Shown here piece by piece: positions 1 through 9,729 of a stretch of DNA of 62,441 bases (position 1 is the first letter of the stretch; each line of letters starts with the position of its first letter). The stretch spans positions 1 through 62,441 of the forward strand of contig VFZO01000008.1 in assembly GCA_016871155.1 (NCBI GenBank), read 5' to 3'. The position numbers and the translations under genes are program-made. The notes under the pieces were generated by a model that did not search any database, was not told where the DNA came from, and was given only the letters and a program-made list of their open reading frames with translations. This stretch comes from Acidobacteriota bacterium. Lineage in GTDB: Bacteria; Acidobacteriota; Terriglobia; Bryobacterales; Bryobacteraceae.

Positions 1-391
1 GCAAAAGCGTATTCGTCAGGTGCAGCGCGATGACGATGGCCCGGCTCAACGAAGCGTCGTTCTCCACCAGTTCCATTTTCACGAGCACCGCGCCGACAAA
101 ACCTTCGACCAGGATGAAGAACATCGTCAGGATCGCGGCCTTCCTCGCGCGGCCACTCGTGAACCAGATCATGGCGAGTCCAAAGACCCCGCACAAGGCG
201 CTGGTGATGCGGTGGGTAAATTCGATCACCGTCTTCGTTTGCGGTGCAGCCGGCAGCACTTCGCCGTTGCACAACGGCCAGTGATTTCCGCACCCCGCGC
301 CCGCTCCCGCGATTCGCACCCACGCGCCAAACAGAATGACCGCAATCAGGTAAGCGGCAAATGCCCAAGCGAAACGTTGGTGTTTGCTCAA
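1..391 (-). CDS. ctaA: Heme A synthase CtaA/COX15, N-terminal part (runs off the window)
   Basis: The enzyme oxidises the C8 methyl group of heme O to give heme A for cytochrome oxidase, in the cytoplasmic membrane. About 130 residues are visible. A first membrane helix (AYLIAVILFGAWVRIAG) is followed by the family signature GAGCGNHWPLCNG and then EFTHRI, whose His is a likely heme ligand, and by further hydrophobic helices. The proposed start is a TTG at 391-389, because an in-frame TAA lies just upstream (403-401). It overlaps the TGA of the preceding DUF1501 gene as TTGA, which suggests translational coupling. The C-terminal half lies beyond position 1. Family assignment is firm; the start is inferred. 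Confidence 0.85.
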   Translation of the reverse strand, partial: MSKHQRFAWAFAAYLIAVILFGAWVRIAGAGAGCGNHWPLCNGEVLPAAPQTKTVIEFTHRITSALCGVFGLAMIWFTSGRARKAAILTMFFILVEGFVGAVLVKMELVENDASLSRAIVIALHLTNTLL

Positions 392-1818
392 ATTAAGATT
401 TTATCGTGGACTATGCCGGCCACATCCGTGAGCCGGAAGTCGCGTCCGGTGTACCGGTAGGTCAGTTTGTCGTGCTGTAGCCCCAGAATGTGAAGGATCG
501 TCGCGTGCCAGTCGTGAATATGCATGCGATTCTCCTCGGCGTGATAGCCGATCTCGTCAGTCGACCCATACACAAACCCAGGCTTCACGCCGCCGCCGGC
601 CATCCACACCGTGTACCCGTACGGATTGTGATCGCGCCCGTTGCCGCTCTCGCTCACCGGCGTGCGGCCAAACTCGCCCGCCCAAATCACGAGCGTGTCC
701 TTCAACAACCCGCGCGACTTCAGATCCTTCAACAGCCCCGCGATCGGCTTGTCGACTTCCGCCGCGTTCGACGTATGTTTCGCAAACAGATCCACGTGCT
801 GATCCCACTTGACCGGATGCGTGCACTGCACAAACCGCACGCCTTTCTCGCACAACCGCCGCGCCAGCAAACACTGCCAGCCGAAGTCCTCCGTCGTCGG
901 ATCGTCGATCCCATACAACTTCTTCGTCGCGTCCGATTCGTTGTCGACCGCGAAGATCTCCGGGGCCTGCGTCTGCATTCGGAACGCCAGTTCGAACGCC
1001 TGAATCCGGGCCTCCAGATTCGGGTCCACCGTTCGCAATTCCTGATGCTTGCGGTTGATGTTCTGGATCATGTCGAGCTCGAACCGCTGCTGCTCCGGCG
1101 TCAGGCCCTTGTTGAGCAGGTACTGAATCGGCTCGTTCTTAATCTCCTCGACCTTCATGCCGCCGTGGCCGATCGGCGTGCCCTGATACGCTCCCGGCAA
1201 AAACGCCGCGCCGTAATTCTTCGCGCCGCCGTGCGATAGAGTCGGCTTGATCGTAATGTAGCCCGGCAGGTCCTGGTTCTCCGTACCCAGGCCGTACACG
1301 GTCCACGCGCCCATCGACGGCCGCACAAACGTCGACGATCCCGTAAACATCTGCAACATCGCCGCGCCGTGATCGACCCCGTCGCCCACCAACGACCGGA
1401 TCACGCACAACTCGTCCACCATCTCGCGCACATGCGGAAAGAGATCGCTGACCGGGATCCCGCTTTGGCCGCCGTTCTTGAACGCCCACGGCGACTTCAT
1501 CAGCGGACCCGCCTCCTGATCGGCGAACGCCAGCGGCCGCTTGATCGGCAGCGGTTTGCCGTGATCGCGCACCAGCCGCTCCTTCGGATCGAAGGTGTCG
1601 ATTGACGAGGGTCCGCCGTGCATGAACAGGAAGATCACCCGTTTGGCTCGAGGCGCATAGTGCGGGTTTTTCAGCGATAGAGGACTCGACTGCGCCAGCA
1701 CATTCGCCAGGCCGATCGTACCTAGGCCGCACGCCGCGTACCGCAGCATGCCGCGCCGCGACACCGGCTGCACGCGCCGCGCAAAAATTTCGCGAATCGG
1801 ATCGTTGTTAATCGACAT
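388..1818 (-). CDS. DUF1501 family protein (Tat-exported, alkaline-phosphatase fold), locus 1
   Basis: A 476-residue DUF1501 protein, a family related to alkaline phosphatases and sulfatases with no settled substrate. The N-terminus carries a twin-arginine export signal (SRRGMLRYAACGLG) and the body shows the family motifs FMHGGPSSIDTFDPK, WAGEFGRTP and GRDHNPYG, which probably include metal ligands. The ATG at 1818 (MSINNDP) is chosen because it overlaps the end of the upstream PSD1 gene by 11 bp and places the Tat signal near the N-terminus; the frame is open a further 7 codons upstream. It is the distal partner of the PSD1 gene at 1808-4555 and precedes ctaA. Function of the pair is unknown. 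Confidence 0.85.
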   Translation of the reverse strand: MSINNDPIREIFARRVQPVSRRGMLRYAACGLGTIGLANVLAQSSPLSLKNPHYAPRAKRVIFLFMHGGPSSIDTFDPKERLVRDHGKPLPIKRPLAFADQEAGPLMKSPWAFKNGGQSGIPVSDLFPHVREMVDELCVIRSLVGDGVDHGAAMLQMFTGSSTFVRPSMGAWTVYGLGTENQDLPGYITIKPTLSHGGAKNYGAAFLPGAYQGTPIGHGGMKVEEIKNEPIQYLLNKGLTPEQQRFELDMIQNINRKHQELRTVDPNLEARIQAFELAFRMQTQAPEIFAVDNESDATKKLYGIDDPTTEDFGWQCLLARRLCEKGVRFVQCTHPVKWDQHVDLFAKHTSNAAEVDKPIAGLLKDLKSRGLLKDTLVIWAGEFGRTPVSESGNGRDHNPYGYTVWMAGGGVKPGFVYGSTDEIGYHAEENRMHIHDWHATILHILGLQHDKLTYRYTGRDFRLTDVAGIVHDKILI

Positions 1819-4555
1819 AGATGAACTCGTTCGACGCAAACAAAATCCGCGCCAGGCTCTGCCACGCGCTGGACTCTTGCATCTTGGGGAATTGTTTCTG
1901 GAACGCCGCGGTGTAACTCATCGCGTTATCGATCTCCGCGGGCCGCGCCGATCGATTCAGAATCTTCAAGTACAACCGCTCCGCGCGGTCTTTCAGCGGC
2001 AACCCGGCCGCGTCTTTGGCCACCGCTTCGGCCTGCTCGGCGACGAACTTCGAATTCATCAGGAACAACGCCTGCGGCGCGACGTTGGTCACGATCCGCT
2101 TGCCGTTGGCCGTCGTCGCATCGCCGAAATCGAACAGGTTCAACAGCGCCGGCAAATTCGAGCGCCGCAGCGGCAGATACACCGACCGCCTCGTCTGCTC
2201 CTCCGGACTAATCGACATGCGGCTATTTGAGCTTTCCGAATCGGTGCCGAAGCCCGTCTGCATCGTGCCGCCCATCGTCATGTCGATCTTGCCGCTGATC
2301 GCCAGCATGCCGTCGCGCATCTCTTCAACCAGCAACCGGCGCCGCGGGAACCGCGAAAACAGCCGGTTTTCCGGATCCGCCTTGGCCGCTTCCGCGCTCG
2401 GCGCGCTGCTCATTTGATAGGCGTCCGACAACAGAATCTGCCGGTGCAGCTTTTTGATGCTCCAGCCGTCGCGCACAAACTGCGACGCTAGCGCATCGAG
2501 CAACTCCGGATGCGTCGGACGCTCACCCATGCGTCCGAAATTATCCGGTGTCCGCACAATCCCTTCGCCAAAATGCCAGTTCCACACGCGGTTCACGATC
2601 ACCCGCGCCGTCAGCGGATTTGTATCGCTCGCCAGCCAGCCGGCCAGTTCGCGCCGCCCGCCTCCTTGCGTGATGATCGGCCGGTCTTTCCCGGCAACAA
2701 CCAGCGGAAACGTCTTCGGCGCATCCTCGCCGAGCACATTGTAATCGCCGCGCACAAAAACCTTTGCATTAAAGGGCGTTGACTCCTCGATCCCGCACGC
2801 CATATCCGGCTCCGGCGGCAGCTCGTCTTTCAACTTCTTTTGTTCCGCGCGCAACACCGCGAGCTCCTTCTTGCCGGCCTCGGAAGCGATATCGTCGATC
2901 GCCTTCGACGCGATCCCGAACGGTCCGGCATCGGCGAACACGTCCCGGAAGAAGCCGTCCTTTTCATCGATCAGCTTCGGCATCTCATACAGCATGTTCT
3001 TCTCTGCGAGCTGCTTCCGTTCCCGCACGCGAAAAGCGCTCATCTTCTTCGCCCACGCGGCCAAATTCTCCTTCGCCGACTCCTGCAGCTTCGCGATCGC
3101 CGCCGCGTCGTTATCGCCCTTGTGAAACGCATCGAGCCACGGCCGCGGCACTTCGGTCTCGTTGAAATGCGCCACCCATTTTTCGATGACGCGCTCGTTC
3201 AGCCCAAGCGTCTTGTCGTAATTCTTCTTCGCGCGCACCGCTCGCGCGGCCAGCATGTAATCGCCGAGCCGTTCGAGCCACTTCTCCTGCACCGCTTGGC
3301 GTTCGCGGTCGATGACGATTCCGATATCGATGCCCTTGTTCGCCACCACGCTTTGCGCCGCTTCGTATTTCTCGTACTCCGCCTTCGAAACCAGCGGCGT
3401 AAACAGCAGCATCGCCACGTTCGGTTCGGTATCGCGGAATTGCTTAGTCGACGCGAACATCCCCATCATGCCGTAGTAGTCTTTTTGCGTCAGCGGATCG
3501 AACTTGTGATCGTGGCACCGCGCGCAGGCGAGCGTCACACCGAGAAACGTCTTCGACAACACATCGATCTGTTCGTCGTAGACATCCAACACCATCTTCT
3601 TCTTATCCTGCTGCGCGACCGCCTTCGCTCCGAGAGTGAGAAATCCCGTCGCGATAATCCCTCGCCGGTTCACCGGCTCGCCCGGCGCGGCCGGCATCAA
3701 ATCGCCCGCCACCTGTTCGCGGACAAATTGATTGAACGGAAGGTCATGATTGAACGCGTCGATTACATAATCGCGGTAGCGCCAGGCGTACGGATAGCGG
3801 TGATCCTCGTCGTTGCCCGTCGAATCGGCATAGCGCGCCACATCCAACCAATGACGCCCCCACTTCTCGCCATAACGCGGGCTCGCCAGCAGCCGCTCGA
3901 CGACTTTTGCATACGCATCCTTCGAACTGTCCGCCAAAAACGCCGCCAGTTCTTTCTCGGAAGGAGGGAGTCCATGCAGATCATAGGTTACGCGGCGCAG
4001 CAGTGTTGCGTTGTCGGCGCGCGCCGCGGGCTTTAAATTCTTCGCGGCCAGCGCTTCGCGCAAATACGCATCGATCGACTTTGCCGCCGCCGGTTTCGCT
4101 ACCGGCTGAAAGGCCCAGAACTTCCATTCGCTATCCGTAAAAGCCGACCCGTGCTTCCGCGTCCCGCTCGGATTCGTCGCCGCATTTGCGGGCCGGGGCC
4201 CCGCGCCCGGCCAGGGCGCGCCCATCTTGATCCACTCACGGACCTTGCCGATCTCGTCGTCTTTCAACTTCCCCGTAGGCGGCATCTTCAGCGACCCGTC
4301 ATAGGTCAAGACCTTCAGGATCAGAGATTGATCCGGCGTCTCGACGTTGACAAGCGAACCGCTGGCGCCGCCGGCGAAAAACGCGTCGCCGGTGGACATG
4401 TCAAGGCCCGAGGTCTTGGCCTTGGCATTGTGGCACGTCGTGCATTTCGTGGCGATCAGCGGCCGGATATTCTTTTCGAAGAATTCTGCCTGCGCCGTGG
4501 TTTGCGCCTGCATAGCCGCGGACAGCCCGAGAATCAGGAACCGTAGTCTCGACAT
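1808..4555 (-). CDS. PSD1-type cytochrome c/DUF1549/DUF1553 protein, locus 1
   Basis: A 915-residue secreted protein. It has a signal peptide (about residues 1-23), a cytochrome-c-like domain with heme motif CTTCH at 38-42, a DUF1549 domain starting near residue 160 and containing a second CxxCH motif (CARCH, 344-348), a long helical spacer, and a C-terminal DUF1553 domain (NPLTARVIVNRVWNWHFG and the end NEFIYVD). Such proteins are typical of Planctomycetota, Verrucomicrobiota and Solibacter-like acidobacteria and are nearly always followed by a DUF1501 gene, as here (11-bp overlap). A periplasmic or secreted redox role is inferred from the heme motifs; the substrate is unknown. Confidence 0.85.
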   Translation of the reverse strand: MSRLRFLILGLSAAMQAQTTAQAEFFEKNIRPLIATKCTTCHNAKAKTSGLDMSTGDAFFAGGASGSLVNVETPDQSLILKVLTYDGSLKMPPTGKLKDDEIGKVREWIKMGAPWPGAGPRPANAATNPSGTRKHGSAFTDSEWKFWAFQPVAKPAAAKSIDAYLREALAAKNLKPAARADNATLLRRVTYDLHGLPPSEKELAAFLADSSKDAYAKVVERLLASPRYGEKWGRHWLDVARYADSTGNDEDHRYPYAWRYRDYVIDAFNHDLPFNQFVREQVAGDLMPAAPGEPVNRRGIIATGFLTLGAKAVAQQDKKKMVLDVYDEQIDVLSKTFLGVTLACARCHDHKFDPLTQKDYYGMMGMFASTKQFRDTEPNVAMLLFTPLVSKAEYEKYEAAQSVVANKGIDIGIVIDRERQAVQEKWLERLGDYMLAARAVRAKKNYDKTLGLNERVIEKWVAHFNETEVPRPWLDAFHKGDNDAAAIAKLQESAKENLAAWAKKMSAFRVRERKQLAEKNMLYEMPKLIDEKDGFFRDVFADAGPFGIASKAIDDIASEAGKKELAVLRAEQKKLKDELPPEPDMACGIEESTPFNAKVFVRGDYNVLGEDAPKTFPLVVAGKDRPIITQGGGRRELAGWLASDTNPLTARVIVNRVWNWHFGEGIVRTPDNFGRMGERPTHPELLDALASQFVRDGWSIKKLHRQILLSDAYQMSSAPSAEAAKADPENRLFSRFPRRRLLVEEMRDGMLAISGKIDMTMGGTMQTGFGTDSESSNSRMSISPEEQTRRSVYLPLRRSNLPALLNLFDFGDATTANGKRIVTNVAPQALFLMNSKFVAEQAEAVAKDAAGLPLKDRAERLYLKILNRSARPAEIDNAMSYTAAFQKQFPKMQESSAWQSLARILFASNEFIYVD

Positions 4556-4621
4556 TTTGCCTCGTACCGAGAAAATACCAAATCTGTATCGTTAACGCAA
4601 AGCGGGAACACAGCGGCTAAA

Positions 4622-5083
4622 ATGGTCGGATTGGAAGACTCTGCCGCAATGCGTGAGGCGCTCGCGGAGGCGCGCCTGGCGGCCGCCGGGGGCGAAGTTC
4701 CCGTGGGTGCGGTCCTGGTGACCGGCGGGGTGGTTGTGGCGCGGGCGCACAACAGGCCCATCGCCCTGCGCGACCCAACCGCCCACGCCGAAATGCAATT
4801 ACTTCGATCCGCCGGGCAGGCGCTGGACAACTACCGGCTGGAGGACGCAACGGTGTACGTGACCCTGGAGCCGTGTGTGATGTGCGCCGGCGCGCTGGTA
4901 CACGCGCGAATCCGCCGTCTTGTTTTCGGCGCGCGCGATCTTCGATTCGGCGGCGTGCGATCGAAGTTTGACCTCGCCGACTCCGCCTTGCTGAACCATC
5001 GAATCGAGATTACAGAGGGAGTCCTGGCCGCCGAATGCACGGAGATACTGCAGGAGTTTTTCCGCGCGCGGCGGCCGGCTTAG
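4622..5083 (+). CDS. tadA: tRNA-specific adenosine deaminase TadA
   Basis: Deaminates A34 to inosine in the anticodon of tRNA-Arg(ACG), in the cytoplasm. The cytidine/deoxycytidylate deaminase fold is clear: HAE at residues 55-57 (zinc ligand His and catalytic Glu) and PCVMC at 84-88 (two zinc-binding Cys), followed by the TadA-typical ARIRRLVFGARD and GGVRSKFDL segments. Length 153 aa is normal. The ATG at 4622 is used; a second Met at 4649 (MREALAEARLAAAGGEVPVGA) aligns better with the usual N-terminus and is possible. The gene sits alone between two minus-strand genes and its last 4 bp overlap the convergent gene at 5080. Confidence 0.93.
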   Translation: MVGLEDSAAMREALAEARLAAAGGEVPVGAVLVTGGVVVARAHNRPIALRDPTAHAEMQLLRSAGQALDNYRLEDATVYVTLEPCVMCAGALVHARIRRLVFGARDLRFGGVRSKFDLADSALLNHRIEITEGVLAAECTEILQEFFRARRPA

Positions 5084-7314
5084 AAGCGCGCCGTTGTCCG
5101 CCGCGGCAGCGTCTCGCCTCGCAGCCACACCAGTAATGGCGCATGCGGCCTCGGTGCGGGCCACGGCATCACAATATTCATCCGCTGGCCATCGGATGCC
5201 GGCGCGGGCAGCTCAGCGGCGTCGACCGGCAAATCCGGCGTCCAGCCCGTACGGGCGATGCGCTCCAATTGGCGGCCTTTCAACTGCCCGCGATACCGCT
5301 GCGGCCCGGCCTCCTCATCGCTCAGTGTAAAGGCGTCGATGTGCGGCAGTGCGACCACCGTGCCGATCGCCTCTGGCCGGGAGCCGCCCAGCGCCGCCGC
5401 GAGTTCGCAACCGCCGCGAATGGCCGGCACTGTGACATAAACGGAACCCGCGCCGATGGGACGCGTCTCCACGCCTTCGATCTTGGCGCCGCCCTGGCAG
5501 GCAACCTCCACCTCGCCGCCCCCGCCCTCGAACTGCAGTGAGAAACTCAGCGGCTGCGCCGCGTCAATCTCGTTCGGCCGGCGCTCCACCGGTCCCGCCG
5601 GCTGCGCCGCTTTCACCACACTGACAATGCGCGTCCGCGGCGCTTGGATCTCCAGAGCGTTCGTCAGAACGATCGGCTGATTCCGCCCTTCCACGCGCAA
5701 CTCCAGGCTGGTCCCCGCGGTCGGCTCCACGATCAGCGTCCGCTCCTCGCGCCGCCACTCCGTATGGGCGTTCGCGCTGGCGATGGATTCGATGCGCTCC
5801 ACACCTTGCCCGCGCAGCACGATGGCCTGCCGCTCACCGCGATACGCCGGCAGAGGCAGCCCTTCCAAAACGGGCGGAGGAAGCTGCATCAATACGGCGA
5901 GCGTCGCCCGGCTCCCGCCCCGCTGCGTAAGCGTCAGCTCATAGGGCGCGTGCGCGGCGCCGGTAGTGTCGATCTCCAATTCGGCCGACGCGCCGTCCGG
6001 AGCGACGGCGAACGGAATCGCCACTGGCTTGGCCAGTGCATCGCCGGCCTTCTTCCATGCGGCGGCGTCCAGAAAAAAAAGAGGCGCGCCCTCCAGCCGC
6101 AGACGGACCGGGCCGTTGCCCATCACAAGCCGGTCGGCTGAGTCCGGGGAGAGCCGGACGTCGCGCAGATCCGGCAGCGCGTGCGTTTCAAGCGCGTTCG
6201 GAATTCGCAGCGGCGTCCAGTCCCAATCGGCCTCCAAGGTATACAGCCCCGGCTCCGGAACGTCCGCGATCCGCAGCGACTTCTCCGCGGCCGGCGCCGT
6301 CACCTGCACCTCAAACGCCTTGCCCGCCGCATTGACCAATCGCCAGCGATACGCCCTCGCCGCCGCCGCAATCTGTTCGCCGGGCACGTCGAACCGGATG
6401 GCGCCTGTCATTCCCGCGGGAGCGTGAGCCAGGCCCGCGGGTGCCAGCACCGGCGGGTCGCCGCCGGGCAGGCGCCGCGCCCACAGAAACCCCAGCCGCG
6501 ACCGCGGCGCGTCCTTCGCCGCGGCGCAAAGCGTATTGCCGCGCAGCAGCGCCGAACGCAACTCGGTTCGGGGGAACATCATGCCGCGCAGGTTCAGCAT
6601 CAGCGCCGCGCCTCCGCCTGCCAAGCCGATGTAGTTTCCATAGAACAGCCCCGCCACCGACGACGCCAGCGTCGCCGATTGCTGCCAACGCTGCTTCTGA
6701 TCCGTGGCCAGCGGATCGTATCCATGCAGCGCCGGATTCAGCGCCCGCAGCATCGCCAGCGTCTGCTGATCCATCGATGCGGACCGGTTCAACGCTGTAC
6801 CGCCCGGAGTGGAGGCCAGCCCTTTCAACGCCCCGTCGAAGGCGCGATCACCGGTGGAGCCGCTCTCCAACGCTTTCAACAGCAGCTCCGTCTGCGCCGT
6901 TTTCTCGCTGTACGCCGCCAGTTGCGAAATCAAGTCGCCGTCCTTCGACACCAGCGTCTTCATGCGGCCGCTGTCGAACCCCTTGGGGCCGAAGGCTACC
7001 GCCACCGCGGCGGGGTCCACCGGCAGCGTCCACTGCGCCGGCGCATTCGCTTTCACGGCGTCCAAAACATGCAGCTCCTGTTTCCCCGTCAGCACCAGCA
7101 GCGCCGCGCGGGATTTCTCCAGGTCCGCTCCGGAGGCCGTCAAGTGAACCACATCGCCCTGCCGCAAGCGATTCACGCGGTCCAGCGGAATGCGCAGCGC
7201 CGAACCCGGCCGCTGCGCCTCCAGTTGCAATTGGGCCACGGCCACACCCGCCGGGCAGGAGGGCGCGGCATAACTGGCGGCTACGGAAACGGCAAGGGGG
7301 AGGAGAAACCGCAA
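5080..7314 (-). CDS. Large secreted protein of unknown function
   Basis: A 744-residue protein that I do not recognise. It begins with a probable Sec signal peptide (RFLLPLAVSVAASYAAPSC). The start is a TTG at 7314, as no ATG is available in frame. The rest alternates beta-strand-like segments rich in Ala, Pro and Leu, with a helical region around residues 120-200 that ends in a hydrophobic glycine-rich stretch (GNYIGLAGGGAALMLNL, near 230), which might be a membrane hairpin. The C-terminal half resembles repeated Ig-like or beta-sandwich modules, as found in surface proteins. It is convergent with tadA and divergent from the PSD1 gene at 7367. Function unknown. Confidence 0.6.
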   Translation of the reverse strand: MRFLLPLAVSVAASYAAPSCPAGVAVAQLQLEAQRPGSALRIPLDRVNRLRQGDVVHLTASGADLEKSRAALLVLTGKQELHVLDAVKANAPAQWTLPVDPAAVAVAFGPKGFDSGRMKTLVSKDGDLISQLAAYSEKTAQTELLLKALESGSTGDRAFDGALKGLASTPGGTALNRSASMDQQTLAMLRALNPALHGYDPLATDQKQRWQQSATLASSVAGLFYGNYIGLAGGGAALMLNLRGMMFPRTELRSALLRGNTLCAAAKDAPRSRLGFLWARRLPGGDPPVLAPAGLAHAPAGMTGAIRFDVPGEQIAAAARAYRWRLVNAAGKAFEVQVTAPAAEKSLRIADVPEPGLYTLEADWDWTPLRIPNALETHALPDLRDVRLSPDSADRLVMGNGPVRLRLEGAPLFFLDAAAWKKAGDALAKPVAIPFAVAPDGASAELEIDTTGAAHAPYELTLTQRGGSRATLAVLMQLPPPVLEGLPLPAYRGERQAIVLRGQGVERIESIASANAHTEWRREERTLIVEPTAGTSLELRVEGRNQPIVLTNALEIQAPRTRIVSVVKAAQPAGPVERRPNEIDAAQPLSFSLQFEGGGGEVEVACQGGAKIEGVETRPIGAGSVYVTVPAIRGGCELAAALGGSRPEAIGTVVALPHIDAFTLSDEEAGPQRYRGQLKGRQLERIARTGWTPDLPVDAAELPAPASDGQRMNIVMPWPAPRPHAPLLVWLRGETLPRRTTARF

Positions 7315-7366
7315 ACTAACATTCTGACGCGTTTCCGGCCGCGAAAGTTGATATCATCGGCACGAA

Positions 7367-9727
7367 ATGCGGATGTATTTTTTGGCGGTGCTCGCCTTGT
7401 GTTTGCGGGCCGGCGATGAGGCGTTGCTTTCCACGCTCGCCACCCATTGCGCGGGCTGCCACGGCGGCGCGGCGCCACAGGGCGGCCTTTCCGTTGCGAG
7501 TGTCGACGCGCTCCGCACCGGCGGCAAACGGGGCGCGGCCATCGTGCCGGGCCATGCGGCGCAGTCGGCCCTGGTGGATCACTTGAAAGGGCTGAAGACG
7601 CCGCGCATGCCGCTGGGCGGCAAGCCGCTGGACGCCGGTGTCATCGCCTCCATCGAAAAGGCGATCGACGCCATGCCTCCCATCACGGTCTCGCAGGGTC
7701 CCCGGCTTTTCCGCGCGCCGCTGCCGGTGAAGGGCGGGCCGGCCTCGATCGACGAATTCGTCCGGGCCGCGCTGGCGAAACAGGGGCTGCGGCCGGCCCC
7801 GGAGGCCGGCAGGCGCACCTTGCTGCGGCGGTTGTACTTCGATCTCATCGGCGTGCCGCCTCCGCCGGAAGAGGTGCGCGCGTTTGAGGCCGATACCAGC
7901 GAAAACGCCTACGAGAAGCGCATCGACGCGCTGCTGGCCGACAAGCGCTACGGCGAACGCTGGGGCCGCCACTGGCTCGACCTGGTCCGCTACGCCGAAT
8001 CCGACGGATTCGCCATCGACGGCGAACGCCCCACGGCCTGGCGCTATCGCGACTACGTGATCCGCGCCTTCAATAGCGACAAGCCCTACGACCAGTTCGT
8101 GCAGGAGCAACTCGCCGGCGACGAGTATCGCGGTCCCAAGGCCGCGCCGATGGCCGAGCGCCAGGTGGCCCTCGGCTTCCTGCGCTTCGCCCCCTGGGAG
8201 GCCGACGCGAATTCGAAGAAGCAACTGCGCCAGGATTTTCTGAACGACATCACCGGCACCGTCGGCTCGGTGTTTCTCGGCATGACCACCGGCTGCGCGC
8301 AGTGCCACGACCACAAGTACGATCCCATTCCGCAGAAGGACTACTATCGCCTGCAGGCTTTCTTCGCAGGCACCGCCACGGCGGAGCTGCCTTCGGGCTA
8401 CGAACCCGTCGAGAACCCCAAGGAGATGAAGCGCCTGCAGCGCGCCCACGACGACGCGGCCGAGCAGGCGCAGGCCGATCTCGACAATCAGCGCGACGCG
8501 CTCAAACGCCGCTACATGGACCTGTTTAAGGTCGACGACAAGGACGAAGGCCTGAAGCGGTTCCTGGGCAAGCTGAACACGAAAAACCTCTTCTTCCTGG
8601 AGCAGGACCTGCCGCTTATCAAGGAACCCGAATGGAAAGCGCCGCTGCGCGCCTACTTCGACACGCGGGACACCATGCAGCGCGAGCAGGAGCTGGCCCG
8701 CCGCTACCAGCCCATCGCCTACGCCGTGCGCGACGTGGCTCCGCCCGCCGCGCCGGACGTTCCGGACACGCATGTTCTGATCGGCGGCGACCTGGCCGCG
8801 CGCGGCGAAAAAGTGGAACCTTCGTTCCTCTCCTGCGTGACCGGCAAGAGCGAGCCCGCCGCCATCCCCTACGCCGGCGGCAGCAACGGCCGGCGGCTGG
8901 CGCTGGCCGAATGGATCGGCTCCAAGGAAAATCCCTTCACCGCGCGGGTGATGATGAACCGCCTGTGGCAGCATCATTTCGGCGAAGGCATCGTCCGCAC
9001 GCCCAGCGATTTCGGCAAGAACGGCGAACCGGCCACGCATCCGGAGCTGCTGGACTGGCTCGCCGTGCAGTTCGTCGAAAAGAACTGGAGCGTCAAGGCC
9101 ATGCACAAGGTCATGCTCCTGTCGGCCACCTACAAACAGGCCAGCGTGCATCCGGAACAGACGCGCCACGCCGCCGCCGACCCCACCAACAAGCTTCTGT
9201 GGCGCATGAACTGGCAGCGCCTGGACGCCGAAGTGATTCGCGATTCCATCCTCTCGCTCAGCGGCAGGCTGAACCTTGAGACCGGCGGACCGCCCGTTCT
9301 GTTCGATGTCCCGGCCGACGTGGCCCAGGGCTTTGAGTTCTTCAAGTGGTACCCATCGAGCGAGTCGCAACGGTTGCGGCGCAGCGTGTATCTGATGCAG
9401 CGGCGCAGCGTCCTGTTCCCGATGTCGGAGACCTTCGACGCGCCAAACTCCAGCACCTCCTGCGCGCGCCGCCAAACCACCATCGTCGCCCCGCAGGCGT
9501 TGACGCTGCTGAACGGCGACCTCACCCGCACCGAGTCGAAACACTTCGCCGCGCGCGTGGCGAAGGCGGCCGACCCTCTGGCGGAAGCGTTCTGGCTGGC
9601 GCTGGGCCGCGAGCCCTCCGCGCCGGAGCGCGCCTCGGCCGCATCGCTGGCCGGCCGGGGGGAAGAGGGTCTGGCGTCCCTGGGCGCGGTGCTGTTCAAC
9701 CTGAACGAATTCCTGTTTGTGGAGTAG
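7367..9727 (+). CDS. PSD1-type cytochrome c/DUF1549/DUF1553 protein, locus 2
   Basis: A 786-residue protein with a short signal peptide (MRMYFLAVLALCLRAG), a heme motif CAGCH at residues 28-32, a DUF1549 domain (LLRRLYFDLIGVPPPPEE, then RYGERWGRHWLDLVRYAESDG), a second heme motif in TGCAQCHDHKYDP, a charged helical linker and a C-terminal DUF1553 domain (NPFTARVMMNRLWQHHFGEG, ending NEFLFVE). It is shorter than the paralogue at 1808 mainly in the linker. The next gene, a DUF1501 protein, starts 2 bp after the TAG stop, so the two form an operon. A secreted or periplasmic redox role is inferred; the substrate is unknown. Confidence 0.86.
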   Translation: MRMYFLAVLALCLRAGDEALLSTLATHCAGCHGGAAPQGGLSVASVDALRTGGKRGAAIVPGHAAQSALVDHLKGLKTPRMPLGGKPLDAGVIASIEKAIDAMPPITVSQGPRLFRAPLPVKGGPASIDEFVRAALAKQGLRPAPEAGRRTLLRRLYFDLIGVPPPPEEVRAFEADTSENAYEKRIDALLADKRYGERWGRHWLDLVRYAESDGFAIDGERPTAWRYRDYVIRAFNSDKPYDQFVQEQLAGDEYRGPKAAPMAERQVALGFLRFAPWEADANSKKQLRQDFLNDITGTVGSVFLGMTTGCAQCHDHKYDPIPQKDYYRLQAFFAGTATAELPSGYEPVENPKEMKRLQRAHDDAAEQAQADLDNQRDALKRRYMDLFKVDDKDEGLKRFLGKLNTKNLFFLEQDLPLIKEPEWKAPLRAYFDTRDTMQREQELARRYQPIAYAVRDVAPPAAPDVPDTHVLIGGDLAARGEKVEPSFLSCVTGKSEPAAIPYAGGSNGRRLALAEWIGSKENPFTARVMMNRLWQHHFGEGIVRTPSDFGKNGEPATHPELLDWLAVQFVEKNWSVKAMHKVMLLSATYKQASVHPEQTRHAAADPTNKLLWRMNWQRLDAEVIRDSILSLSGRLNLETGGPPVLFDVPADVAQGFEFFKWYPSSESQRLRRSVYLMQRRSVLFPMSETFDAPNSSTSCARRQTTIVAPQALTLLNGDLTRTESKHFAARVAKAADPLAEAFWLALGREPSAPERASAASLAGRGEEGLASLGAVLFNLNEFLFVE

Positions 9728-9729
9728 CG

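Noticed and set aside
7316-9544. 742-codon open frame on the minus strand over the PSD1 gene of locus 2
   Set aside because: GC-rich antisense shadow of a well-supported gene; the peptide is a string of His/Arg/Gly-rich low-complexity sequence without domains.
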